A stretch of 43,626 nt of DNA from Sutterella wadsworthensis 2_1_59BFAA. Lineage in GTDB: Bacteria > Pseudomonadota > Gammaproteobacteria > Burkholderiales > Burkholderiaceae_F. A model generated the notes under the pieces. That model was not told where the DNA came from. It was given only the letters and a program-made list of their open reading frames with translations, and made no database searches. Positions within the stretch are counted from its first letter, which is position 1. Each line of letters opens with the position of its first letter. The position numbers were made by a program, and so were the translations under genes. Of this stretch, positions 16,766 to 24,271 are shown piece by piece. The stretch spans positions 41,212 to 84,837 of the forward strand of contig NZ_JH815521.1 in assembly GCF_000297775.1 (NCBI RefSeq). Reading direction: 5' to 3'.

Positions 16766-17592
16766 ATCTGAACCTCCCCGGCAAGCCCATCAAGCCCCAG
16801 AGCATCCAGAAGTTCGCAGCCGAGCTCAACGTTCCTTATGCGGTGCTTCGCGACCTCTACACGCGCGTGCGCTGCCAGGGCAAGGTTCGCACGAAGTACG
16901 TCATCGGCATGATGCCCAAGGGCGAGACCGCCCTGCTCGCCATGATGATCAAAAACACCCTGACCTACAGGTCCATTCCGATGACCGATTTCTCGGAGAT
17001 GACGGGCATTCCTCTTGATCAGCTCATGTATCCCCCGAGAAAGCCCTCCGACGCCTTTGTCGCAGCCCTTGCACAGGGTTTTGACGTCGGCGAAGACGCC
17101 ATCCGTGAACATACCACCAGTCTCGTGGGCACGAAGGACAGGACGCCCATCGTGCTCTCCGAGCTCCAGAAGCGGGGACTTTGCTTCAGAGACTGGATCG
17201 CCATGATCAACTGCTCCGTCGAGAACGCCTACAGGCTCCTTGTCGGCAGATTTCCGCTCGATCCCGACCTCAAGATCACGGCTGCTCTGGCCCTGCGCAT
17301 CGATCCCGAAGAATTCATCTTCAGATACGACACCTCGAAGAGCACCACTGCCTCCGAAGCCAAGCGTGCGAAGCGCTTCTGCGAGCTTGTCATTGCCATG
17401 ATGGAGCACAAGAAGCTCACGAAGTCCGAGTTCATTCACAAGAGCGGCGTGCACTCCTTCACGGCCGACACCATGCTGGCCGGCGAGACGACCTCGCTCC
17501 TCTACAGAACGCTGGAAAAGACCTCGGCGGCCCTGGAGATCCCCATCGAAACGATCATCGATCATATTTCGGGACTCAAGCCCGCCATTTGA
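16766..17592 (+). pseudogene. Multi-HTH protein, 3' part, split by IS insertion
   Basis: About 273 codons continue the gene begun at 14741, starting with LNLPGKPIKPQSIQKFAAEL. The region shows several repeats of a helix-turn-helix-like unit: SIQKFAAELNVPYAVLRDLY, IPMTDFSEMTGIPLDQLMYP, LCFRDWIAMINCSVENAYRL and LTKSEFIHKSGVHSFTADTM. These are spaced 70-80 residues apart with helical links between. I do not recognise a named family; a DNA-binding regulator is the simplest reading. The frame is open into the IS end (a GTG at 16741), so a truncated product of about 280 residues could be made by read-through from the IS. Confidence 0.8.
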
Positions 17593-17654
17593 CGTCTCCT
17601 CGACGTCATCCTTCAGCGGTGACGACCGGGTCGCGGAAGACGAATCCCTCAGGA

Positions 17655-18134
17655 CTAGGTCCGGCGGCAGCCCTTGGTGTGGAAATATCCGGTGGAATCC
17701 TTTTCAAAGATCGTACCGTCCGGATACGGTATTTTGCCGTCATAGCACATGCTGCGCATTTCAGGTGAAATCGAAATCGAGAAGCGAATTTTCATCATCT
17801 GTTGACGCGTGAGTTTGACACCCGCCTTCCTGGGTGCGTCGGCCGACACCCCGGCCGAGATCCTGACGCACGGACCGCCGTTAATGACGGCCGTACGCTG
17901 AAAGGCTCCGCACTTCTCCAGCATGGCCAGAACGAGGAACGCCGTCTGTTCGGTGGTGATCAGGCGCGCCAGCGCCTCGAGGCCACCCTCGGCCTGAAGG
18001 ACGCGGGCGGCGTTTTCAAGGTGTTCGGGATTCCTGCAGAGTGGCGCAACCTGATGGATGGTTCGGTTGAGTGAAAGCCATTGCTCGTCGACGACAGGTT
18101 TCCTGAGGGTCATGTTTTTTATGTATGGTGTCAT
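17655..18134 (-). CDS. Hypothetical protein, 159 residues
   Basis: The frame is convergent with the helix-turn-helix gene and uses codons similar to its neighbours. The protein has a helical first half (NPEHLENAARVLQAEGGLEA, then LARLITTEQTAFLVLAMLEK). The second half is basic and ends in YDGKIPYPDGTIFEKD, which looks like a small beta domain. No signal peptide or membrane segment is visible and no family is recognised. The start is uncertain: neither the ATG at 18134 nor that at 18113 has a clear ribosome site. Confidence 0.5.
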   Translation of the reverse strand: MTPYIKNMTLRKPVVDEQWLSLNRTIHQVAPLCRNPEHLENAARVLQAEGGLEALARLITTEQTAFLVLAMLEKCGAFQRTAVINGGPCVRISAGVSADAPRKAGVKLTRQQMMKIRFSISISPEMRSMCYDGKIPYPDGTIFEKDSTGYFHTKGCRRT

Positions 18135-18466
18135 TTCTGTAGCTTGTGTTATTGCGAAGAAATGTCGAAACGCCTGAGCGGTTGCGACGCGAACATCGTG
18201 CCATGCAGATCAAAAGTTTTCAACCCGAGCAAATGACGGAAATGTCGTCTCAAGACGCATCCAAGGCGGTTTTCGCCTTTTGAAATCAATTTTCAGGGTG
18301 AAGATCTCTGCCGCTTCAATAGAACGTGATCGCCGTCAACGCCTGAAAGACAGAGGCCTTAAGGCGATGTTCACTTCCGGATTTCATCAGGAGCATCGAC
18401 GAGACTTCGATTTCTTGATTCAAATCAAGCCTTTCTGAAATCACCCTCGAGATCAAGGATCAAGCT
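18135..18466. other. Non-coding stretch, no gene recognised
   Basis: No frame here looks coding and no tRNA or hairpin with T run was found. It presumably carries the promoter of the minus-strand hypothetical gene. Composition is more AT-rich than the neighbours. Confidence 0.5.
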
Positions 18467-18495
18467 AAAAAAAATGGACCGCCTGCAGGCAGCCC
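18467..18495 (-). terminator. Rho-independent terminator of the ADP-ribosylglycohydrolase gene
   Basis: On the minus strand GGGCTGCC and GGCGGTCC pair (two wobble pairs) around TGCA and are followed by ATTTTTTTT. It lies 36 bases after the stop codon. Confidence 0.75.
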
Positions 18496-18531
18496 TCTTG
18501 AGTGTCGAATGGAGCGCAAAATGCACGGTCG

Positions 18532-19428
18532 TCAGCGCATCATGCCATCGCAGGCCGTGCAGAGTTCTTCAATGTAGTCGATGCGGGAAAGCGCATGAGA
18601 CCAGCAGACGGGAATGCCGTTGTCGCCGTCTTGGCCGTAGATGATGCCGGCAAGGCCGCCGGTAACCGCACCGATCGTGTCGGCGTCACCGCCCAGATTG
18701 ACGGCCTTGAGGACGGCATCGACGTAGTTGTCGGAGTTGATGAGGCACCAGAGGGACGCCATGAAGACGTCGGAGACGAAGCCGGAGTTCGGCACGGAGA
18801 CGCGCGAGAGGTGCGGCATGAGCTGCAGCTTCGGGAGGTAGTAGTCCGGAATCTCGACGAAGTGGTTCTCAATGAGCGCTTCAAGCGCCTCGGCGGGCTT
18901 GTGCCCCTGAAGGAGCTCGTCGACGTAGCACGAGTAGAGACGGCAGATGACGATGCTGATCTGGTGGCTGTGCGTGAGCGAACCAGCCGCATCGACGATC
19001 TCGAGGCGGTCGGGGCTGTTGAGAAGCGCATAGGGAAGCATGCGCATGAGTGCGCCTGCGCCGTTGTCGAGAATGTCGCCACCGCCGCAGATGTCGGCGG
19101 GCGTGCCGCTCCGATGGCGCGAGACGGCCCTGGCCGTCGTGCGGCCCCAGCCGTAGGCCTTGCCGTCGGGGGTGTAGGCCCCCTCGTGCAGCCAGCGGTC
19201 GAACTTCATCATCACGTCCTCGGCATCGTAGCCCTGCCTTTCACGAAGGCTGTCGAGCTCGGCCAGAATCATGGCCGTATCGTCCGACCAGAAACCGACG
19301 GGCTTTTCATGCCAGCCAAGGGGGTGCATGTTCTCGCAGACGTAGGTGTCCCTTTCCTGCCCTTCATAGGGCACGCCAAGAGCGTCGCCGACTGCTGCGC
19401 CGACAACGGCCTGCAAAAGATGCGACAT
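18532..19428 (-). CDS. ADP-ribosylglycohydrolase family protein (DraG/ARH fold)
   Basis: The 298-residue protein has the all-helical ARH fold that removes ADP-ribose from proteins or small acceptors with two magnesium ions. The family start GAAVGDALGVPYE is at residues 10-22. The first metal motif SDDTAM is at 48-53. The second, GGDADTIGAVTGGLAG, starts at 246. Both sites are complete, so activity is expected. The ATG at 19428 is chosen because GGAGG lies 7 bases upstream and the fold begins at once; an ATG at 19485 would add 19 residues without support. No DraT-like transferase is nearby, so the substrate is unknown. A terminator follows at 18467-18495. It is the last host-type gene before the transfer operon, about 500 bp away and divergent. 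Confidence 0.88.
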   Translation of the reverse strand: MSHLLQAVVGAAVGDALGVPYEGQERDTYVCENMHPLGWHEKPVGFWSDDTAMILAELDSLRERQGYDAEDVMMKFDRWLHEGAYTPDGKAYGWGRTTARAVSRHRSGTPADICGGGDILDNGAGALMRMLPYALLNSPDRLEIVDAAGSLTHSHQISIVICRLYSCYVDELLQGHKPAEALEALIENHFVEIPDYYLPKLQLMPHLSRVSVPNSGFVSDVFMASLWCLINSDNYVDAVLKAVNLGGDADTIGAVTGGLAGIIYGQDGDNGIPVCWSHALSRIDYIEELCTACDGMMR

Positions 19429-19631
19429 CGAGAATTTCCTCCAATCCCGGAACGACCATCGTCCTAGGGTTTTCATTTGCTTCACGATTGTAGCCCATTC
19501 GCGTTAACCCTGAAGGGGACCGGTTCTCAATTCCCCTGACCTTTTCCCTGCAAAGCGGCTGCCCTGACCCGCCCTCTTCCGAAATTTTACGTTTTTCTAC
19601 CGATCGCCATCCCATGAATGGGTTACGGCTC

Positions 19632-19671
19632 AGCCGCTCCGCTCCCCCTCACCGAAGGGGCCCGAGCGGCT
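19632..19671. repeat. Inverted repeat 1 upstream of traA
   Basis: AGCCGCTC at 19632-19639 pairs with GAGCGGCT at 19664-19671, and inside them CCCC pairs with GGGG. The stem is GC-rich and has no T run. Confidence 0.7.
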
Positions 19672-19700
19672 CACCCGCTCTGTTTTGACACCTTTGCACG

Positions 19701-19726
19701 GCAGTCGATCGGCTCGAAACGACTGC
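19701..19726. repeat. Inverted repeat 2 upstream of traA
   Basis: GCAGTCG at 19701-19707 and CGACTGC at 19720-19726 flank 12 bases. Eleven bases before it is TTGACA. The size fits a dimeric repressor site. Confidence 0.55.
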
Positions 19727-19748
19727 AGGAGTAAAAACCGCTTCCTCT

Positions 19749-19772
19749 GAAAACCCAAATTCGAGGGTTTTC
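19749..19772. repeat. Inverted repeat 3 upstream of traA
   Basis: GAAAACCC at 19749-19756 and GGGTTTTC at 19765-19772 are perfect 8-bp arms around an 8-base loop. Confidence 0.65.
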
Positions 19773-19855
19773 CCCAACGGGGCTGAAGCTTAATGAATGT
19801 CCCGTATGGCGAAAGGTTTTTGCCGAAGCGTACATTTGCTCTCGCCGGCAAACGA

Positions 19856-19900
19856 AAAACCCCGCCAACCGTCTCGAATCAACCGAACGTCGGCGGTTTT
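19856..19900 (+). terminator. Terminator- or attenuator-like hairpin just before traA
   Basis: AAAACCCCGCC pairs with GGCGGTTTT (two bulged C) around a 25-base loop, and the TTTT tail ends 25 bases before the traA start. As it lies inside the probable leader of the operon, it might act as an attenuator; it could also end transcription coming from outside the element. Confidence 0.45.
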
Positions 19901-19924
19901 CTCAAAAAATCAGATGAAAATCAT

Positions 19925-20233
19925 ATGAAAATCAATTTCCATCAACTAGTATCCGCCGTGGGATCAAAGAAAGACAAGATCGCCGCAGGCCTTCTTGTTC
20001 TGTACGCCCAAGCAGCTTCCGCGGGGGACGTGCAGGCCTTCGACAAACTGTACACCCAGCTCACGGGCTGGGCCCAGGGCTCCCTGGGGAAGTCCATCGC
20101 CATCATCTTCCTGCTTGTCGGCCTCGCTGTCGGGCTCGCCAAGGGGAGTCTCTATGCTGCAGTTGTATCCATCGCCTGCGGCTTGACCTTGATGATCGCA
20201 CCCTCCGTCATTGACAGCATCTTTACTGTCTGA
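19925..20233 (+). CDS. traA: F-type conjugative pilin TraA
   Basis: The 102-residue prepilin has the layout of F-type TraA/VirB2-class pilins. A long positively charged leader (MKINFHQLVSAVGSKKDKIA plus a hydrophobic core) is cut after the ASA at residue 33. The mature part of 69 residues starts GDVQAFDKLYTQLTGWAQGS and has two hydrophobic helices, SIAIIFLLVGLAVGLAKG and LYAAVVSIACGLTLMIAPS, joined by a short loop. F pilin has 70 mature residues. The open frame extends 132 bases upstream, but the ATG at 19925 gives the normal leader length; the ribosome site is weak. The stop overlaps the traL start (TGATG). It is the first gene of the operon. Confidence 0.85.
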   Translation: MKINFHQLVSAVGSKKDKIAAGLLVLYAQAASAGDVQAFDKLYTQLTGWAQGSLGKSIAIIFLLVGLAVGLAKGSLYAAVVSIACGLTLMIAPSVIDSIFTV

Positions 20234-20520
20234 TGGCGGCACCCGAGGGCGTTCGCGTCCCGACCGGCCTTGACGATCCTCCTCGATTTCTCTTTTTCGA
20301 TGCGGACCTCGTCGCCGTGGTCCTCACCGTGACCTATCTCGGTGCGGTGCTGGACCACATTGGGGCCGGCGTCTTTCTGGGCGCGCTGTCGGCCTACGGC
20401 TGGCACAAGGTCTCGGGCCTTCACGGCCGCGGCTACGGCGCAGCGCTCGCCTACTGGCACCTCGGCGCGTCTTCCTTCGGGCGGACGCCCCCGAGCTCGG
20501 CCAGACACTTCGTGCGCTGA
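20233..20520 (+). CDS. traL: Conjugative transfer protein TraL
   Basis: The 95-residue inner-membrane protein belongs to the TraL family (F-type counterpart of VirB3) needed for pilus assembly. The conserved start is GLDDPPRFLFFDADLVAVVL, where the short PPRF motif just before the membrane is diagnostic. A hydrophobic hairpin through GVFLGALSAYGW follows, and then the HGRGYGAALAYWH segment. Its start overlaps the traA stop, so the two are translationally coupled. The 105 bases between it and traE hold no gene. Confidence 0.85.
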   Translation: MAAPEGVRVPTGLDDPPRFLFFDADLVAVVLTVTYLGAVLDHIGAGVFLGALSAYGWHKVSGLHGRGYGAALAYWHLGASSFGRTPPSSARHFVR

Positions 20521-20625
20521 AGCCCGTCCGCCGACGGTCAGGCCCGAACGTCAATCACTTCCCCCCATTCCCCAGGGCCGCAGCCGTACGTCCGCGCATG
20601 CGCAGCCGCCTCGGGGATCCTTCTC

Positions 20626-21192
20626 ATGCTCTACACATCCATCGTCGCCGAACGCATCGGCTTGAGACGAAGCTTTGCCGTCATCATGGCGATGAGCTTT
20701 GCGCTCAACTTCATCCTCGCCCTCGCGCTTCTCCTGCAGCAGCCCGAGACGCGCACCATCGTCGTTCCGCCCACGCTCGCCGCCGAGCGCGAGGTCTGGA
20801 CCTTCGACGAGGCGGGTCCCGGAGCGCCGTACCTCGAGCGTTGGGCCCTCTCCGTCCTCTCCCATGCGGCAAGCGTCACGCCCGAAACCGTCGACTCCTC
20901 CCGCCGCGTCGTCCTTCAGCACGTTGACCCGGGCTTCTACGGAAAGCTCGAGGAGGCCCTCATCGTTGAGGCCGACCGCATCAAGAAGGACCACTCCTCC
21001 ACGATCTTCTATCCCGACCGCGCCCGCGTGAACACGTCCGACCTCTCCGTCGAGGTCGAAGGCGTCCAGAAGACGCTCGTCGGCAGCACCGTCACGAGCT
21101 CGAGAAAGAAGACCTGGCGACTGACGTTCCGCTACGACGCAGGACGCCTCTTCCTCACGTCCCTCACCGACCAGCCGTCGTCTGGGTCCTGA
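20626..21192 (+). CDS. traE: Conjugative transfer protein TraE
   Basis: The 188-residue protein is the F-type VirB8-like core component. It has one membrane segment near residues 17-39 (AVIMAMSFALNFILALALLL) and then a periplasmic domain. The conserved TraE patterns are visible: LERWALSVLSHAASVTPETV, the LLHVDPG-like VLQHVDPGFYG, and EADRIKKDHSSTIFYP. Length matches F TraE (188). GGGGA lies 9 bases before the ATG. It sits between traL and traK, as in F. Confidence 0.9.
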   Translation: MLYTSIVAERIGLRRSFAVIMAMSFALNFILALALLLQQPETRTIVVPPTLAAEREVWTFDEAGPGAPYLERWALSVLSHAASVTPETVDSSRRVVLQHVDPGFYGKLEEALIVEADRIKKDHSSTIFYPDRARVNTSDLSVEVEGVQKTLVGSTVTSSRKKTWRLTFRYDAGRLFLTSLTDQPSSGS

Positions 21193-21217
21193 CAAAACCT
21201 TCCCTCACGGAGCCCTC

Positions 21218-22003
21218 ATGATCGTCACTCGCTCTGACATTGAGTCCTTCAAGCGATTCGTCCCGAAGCTCGCGCTCGCAGGCGCAGCCATCCTGATCCT
21301 CTCGGCCTTCGCCCCGTCGTCCGACGCCGCCGTCTTCACGGCCCGTGAAGGCGACGCACCCCTTGAATTCACGCTGCCCGCGCACGAGACCACCATGGTC
21401 GCCATTCCGGCCGACCCCATTGCCTCGGCCGTCTACGACCGTCACCTGATCGACGTTCAGACGGATGCCGCGAGCGGCATGCTCTACGTCCTCCCGAAGA
21501 TGGAGGGCTCGGCCATGGTCTACGTCACCTGCAGGTCGGGCGAGACTGCGCCCCTGCATCTCACCTTCACCGCGGATGCGGAGCCCCGCACCATCATCCT
21601 CGAAAAGAGCGTGCGCAGGGCCGAACAGGCGAATGCGCCCGTTCGCGTGCCCGCTGCGCCCCTTCGCGCCGAAGGCTTCCCCGCCGAGATGAAACGCCTC
21701 GTGACGCTCGTCCTCAGGGGCGAAGAGACCGATGAAGTCTCCCGCACCGCCATGACCGAGCCCGCTCAGGGTGCGGCCGCCGCCATGAAGAGGCTCGCAC
21801 CGCTTCGCGTGCGCATCGAAGGCATCTGGCGCTCCCGCCATGCCGAGGCGGTTGAACTCACCGTCAAAAACGGAACGGTCTTTCCCGTTGAGATCAATCC
21901 CGAGCTTCTCTCAGGCTCGGTCTGGGCTGCTGCCGCAACCGAAACCTCTCTTGAGCCGGGCGACAGCTGCAGGCTCGTCCTCGTGGAGAACGCCCGTGAA
22001 TGA
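21218..22003 (+). CDS. traK: Secretin-like outer-membrane core protein TraK
   Basis: The 261-residue exported protein is the F-type VirB9/secretin-like member of the outer-membrane core complex with TraB and TraV. A hydrophobic export segment at residues 18-36 (ALAGAAILILSAFAPSS) is followed by a beta-rich N-domain (VTCRSGETAPLHLTFTADAE). The C-terminal domain reads VEINPELLSGSVWAAAATET, typical of TraK where a Gly-Trp-like element ends the fold. GGAG lies 7 bases before the ATG. It ends 69 bases before traB. Confidence 0.88.
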   Translation: MIVTRSDIESFKRFVPKLALAGAAILILSAFAPSSDAAVFTAREGDAPLEFTLPAHETTMVAIPADPIASAVYDRHLIDVQTDAASGMLYVLPKMEGSAMVYVTCRSGETAPLHLTFTADAEPRTIILEKSVRRAEQANAPVRVPAAPLRAEGFPAEMKRLVTLVLRGEETDEVSRTAMTEPAQGAAAAMKRLAPLRVRIEGIWRSRHAEAVELTVKNGTVFPVEINPELLSGSVWAAAATETSLEPGDSCRLVLVENARE

Positions 22004-22072
22004 GATCAGAACGAACGATTGCGCATGCACCGTGCGCAACGCTGACGCCGGCCATCTTCCCGGAGTGTCGTC

Positions 22073-23488
22073 ATGCAGCTGAAGGACATTTTCTCCGCGT
22101 CTTCTGACGGCGTCTCCCAGCCCTCGAACAGCAGTCTAAGGTTCAAGCAGAAGGCGCTCGCCGCCACGATCCTCGCCACTCTGGCGATCATCGCCTTCAT
22201 TGCTGTCGAGGCATCCGACACCAAGCCCGCCCGCAAGGCTCCGACCGAAGCGGCCATGATCACGCTGCGCCCCGACGGCACGGACAAGGACGTGCTCATC
22301 GCCCGCTATGACGCAAACTTCCTTGCGCTCAGCCGCAGGATCGAGGAAGTGCAGCGCGAGGCCGCCGCAACCGAGACGCGACTGCGCGCGATCATCGCCG
22401 ACCAGAAGTCCCGGCTCGAGACGCAGACAAGCGAAGTCAAGGACCTCAAGGCGATCGCAGGACGCGCGGGCCTTACGCCCCGTCCGGGCGAAACGCCCGA
22501 GGAGACCGAGGCCCGCATCAAGAGCCTGCTCAAGGCAAACGACGATGCGGCCTACATCTCGAAGCTCTCCTCCCAGTTCGGCTCGAAGACTCCCGGAAAG
22601 GTCTTTCACACCGATCCCGCCAGGAACACGAACGAACCCGCCTCTTCAATCGTCCCCGCGCTTCCCGACATCTCGGGCGGCGTGAAGGTTCCGGATGAAG
22701 CGCATGCGGCGGCGCGACAGGCGGTCTCGGGCCCGAGGCTCGCGATGGTGACGCTGCCGCCTCCCGCCCCACCGACGCCGCCCGCACCCCGTGTGGGACC
22801 TTCGCCCACGCTCAACCCCGACACGCCTCTGCAGGTGAACAGGGCCGCGGGCACGACCGTCGAGGACTACCTGCCTGCAGGCTCCTTCGTGCGGGGCAGG
22901 CTGCTGACGGGGGTCTATGCCTCCACGGGCGCAGGTGCTGCGAGCCAGCCGCTTCCGATGGTGATCCGTCTTGAGGACACGGCCGTGCTGCCAAATGCCT
23001 GGCGCAGTCAGGTGACGGCCTGCCACGTGACCGCCTCGGCCACGGGCGACCTCTCTTCCGAGCGCGCCTTCGTGAGGCTCGACCGGCTCTCCTGCGTCGG
23101 CAAGAAGGGAGAAGCACTCGACGTGCGCGTCTCCGGCTACGCCGTGGGCGAGGACGGCAAGGTGGGCGTGAGAGGAAAGCTCGTGACCCGATCGGGTCAG
23201 GCCATTGCCTCTGCGCTCTCCGTCGGCCTGCTCTTGGGGCTGGGCGAATCGATCACCCGCTCTTCCGAGGAGGTGACGACGTCGATCACGGGCACGCAGA
23301 GCAAGCGATACAAGAACGCCTGGATGTCCGGCATGGGCGAAGGCCTCTCCGACTCCATGGACCGCATCACCGACTACTACCTGAGACTCGCCGACCGCAT
23401 CTTCCCCGTGCTTGAGGTGGATGCCGGCCGCTCCGTCGACCTCGTCTTCTCGCAGGGCGTGCTGCTCGCCGATCCCTCGAAGCGATAA
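22073..23488 (+). CDS. traB: Envelope-spanning core protein TraB (VirB10-like)
   Basis: The 471-residue protein spans the envelope and links inner-membrane ATPase energy to the outer-membrane core. A cytosolic start and one membrane segment (residues 24-44, KALAATILATLAIIAFIAVE) are followed by a coiled coil (LSRRIEEVQREAAATETRLR). A Pro-rich extension around residue 230 (LPPPAPPTPPAPRVGPSP) leads to the VirB10-like beta-barrel domain with LPAGSFVRGRLLTGVYASTG and the AVLPNAWRSQV segment. The C-terminal helices that line the outer-membrane pore are near GLLLGLGESITRSSEE. Length matches F TraB (475). It is followed 27 bases later by traV. Confidence 0.9.
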   Translation: MQLKDIFSASSDGVSQPSNSSLRFKQKALAATILATLAIIAFIAVEASDTKPARKAPTEAAMITLRPDGTDKDVLIARYDANFLALSRRIEEVQREAAATETRLRAIIADQKSRLETQTSEVKDLKAIAGRAGLTPRPGETPEETEARIKSLLKANDDAAYISKLSSQFGSKTPGKVFHTDPARNTNEPASSIVPALPDISGGVKVPDEAHAAARQAVSGPRLAMVTLPPPAPPTPPAPRVGPSPTLNPDTPLQVNRAAGTTVEDYLPAGSFVRGRLLTGVYASTGAGAASQPLPMVIRLEDTAVLPNAWRSQVTACHVTASATGDLSSERAFVRLDRLSCVGKKGEALDVRVSGYAVGEDGKVGVRGKLVTRSGQAIASALSVGLLLGLGESITRSSEEVTTSITGTQSKRYKNAWMSGMGEGLSDSMDRITDYYLRLADRIFPVLEVDAGRSVDLVFSQGVLLADPSKR

Positions 23489-23515
23489 CGACAAACACAA
23501 CACAGGAATCCAGCC

Positions 23516-24271
23516 ATGATTCGAAACGAGACCGCACGCCTTCTGCGCCGCACGGCCCCTGCACTTGCCACACTTCCCCTTGCCCTCGCCCTCTCGGGCT
23601 GCGGGACCCTCACGGGCCTCAACGCCGAGAACGACTTCAGCTGCCCGATGACGCCGGGGGTCTCCTGTCGTTCGCTCTCCGACACCTACGAGGACAGCGT
23701 CCGCGGCCGCACGCCCGACAGGATCGAACGCGACAAGGCAATCGAGGCCGCCTCGAAGGGCCTTCCAGAAATTGAAGGCACGAACGGAAAGGCCGCCGAC
23801 GAAACGCCTGCGGGTCCCGCCGTCCAGACGGTGAAGGCCGATGCGGCTCAGGCTTCCGTAGCCGCACCCGCCGTACGAGCGCCTGAGCGCCGCTCTTCGC
23901 CCAAGCGCCTCCCCGAGGTGATCGTGACCATCTGGATCGCGCCCTGGACGGACGACGAAGGCGACTTTCATGAGGGCGAGATGATCCACGCCCGCGCCTT
24001 CGACGCCCGTTGGGCCGCAGCCCGGCGGCGAGCCGAAAGCGCCGACAGGGGCTCCGCCGTCGTGCGCCTTCCCTTCGAGCGCCGTCGTTCGGCGTTGAAG
24101 CACGCTCAGACTTCGGTCCCGAGAGTTCGTGCATCAGAGTCAGACGTCGCCTCTTCGCTCGGTGACGGCAGCCGCCGCTTCATCGAAGCCCAGAAGGCGG
24201 CCCTCAAGGGCACGCCCTATGACCCCGACGTCCTCGCGGAAAAGATGAAGGCTCCTGAGGAGAACCCGTGA
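23516..24271 (+). CDS. traV: Core lipoprotein TraV (VirB7-like)
   Basis: The 251-residue precursor has a lipoprotein signal with lipobox LSGC, Cys29 being the lipid anchor in the outer membrane. The TraV signature follows at once: NDFSCPMTPGVSCRSLSDTY, with the two Cys conserved in F TraV. The C-terminal domain (VIVTIWIAPWTDDEGDFHEG) matches the strand that binds TraK. It is longer than F TraV (171) because of an Ala/Pro-rich linker. AGGAA lies before the ATG. The stop overlaps the traC start (TGATG). Confidence 0.88.
   Translation: MIRNETARLLRRTAPALATLPLALALSGCGTLTGLNAENDFSCPMTPGVSCRSLSDTYEDSVRGRTPDRIERDKAIEAASKGLPEIEGTNGKAADETPAGPAVQTVKADAAQASVAAPAVRAPERRSSPKRLPEVIVTIWIAPWTDDEGDFHEGEMIHARAFDARWAAARRRAESADRGSAVVRLPFERRRSALKHAQTSVPRVRASESDVASSLGDGSRRFIEAQKAALKGTPYDPDVLAEKMKAPEENP

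Larger units (their letters stand above)
19429..19924. other. Non-coding region upstream of the transfer operon, rich in inverted repeats
   Basis: Four inverted repeats lie here and are listed separately. There is a TTGACA at 19685-19690 but no convincing -10 box at the right distance. No integrase, att duplication or tRNA was found. The region should contain the promoter and control sites of the tra operon and perhaps a boundary of the element. Confidence 0.5.

Noticed and set aside
18135-18466. Possible tRNA or attachment site upstream of the transfer element
   Set aside because: No cloverleaf, CCA end or anticodon arm could be drawn, and no repeat of this stretch was seen near the right edge.
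19429-19924. Firm call of a transfer origin
   Set aside because: The inverted repeats are suggestive, but no nic-site motif or relaxase gene is visible next to them.
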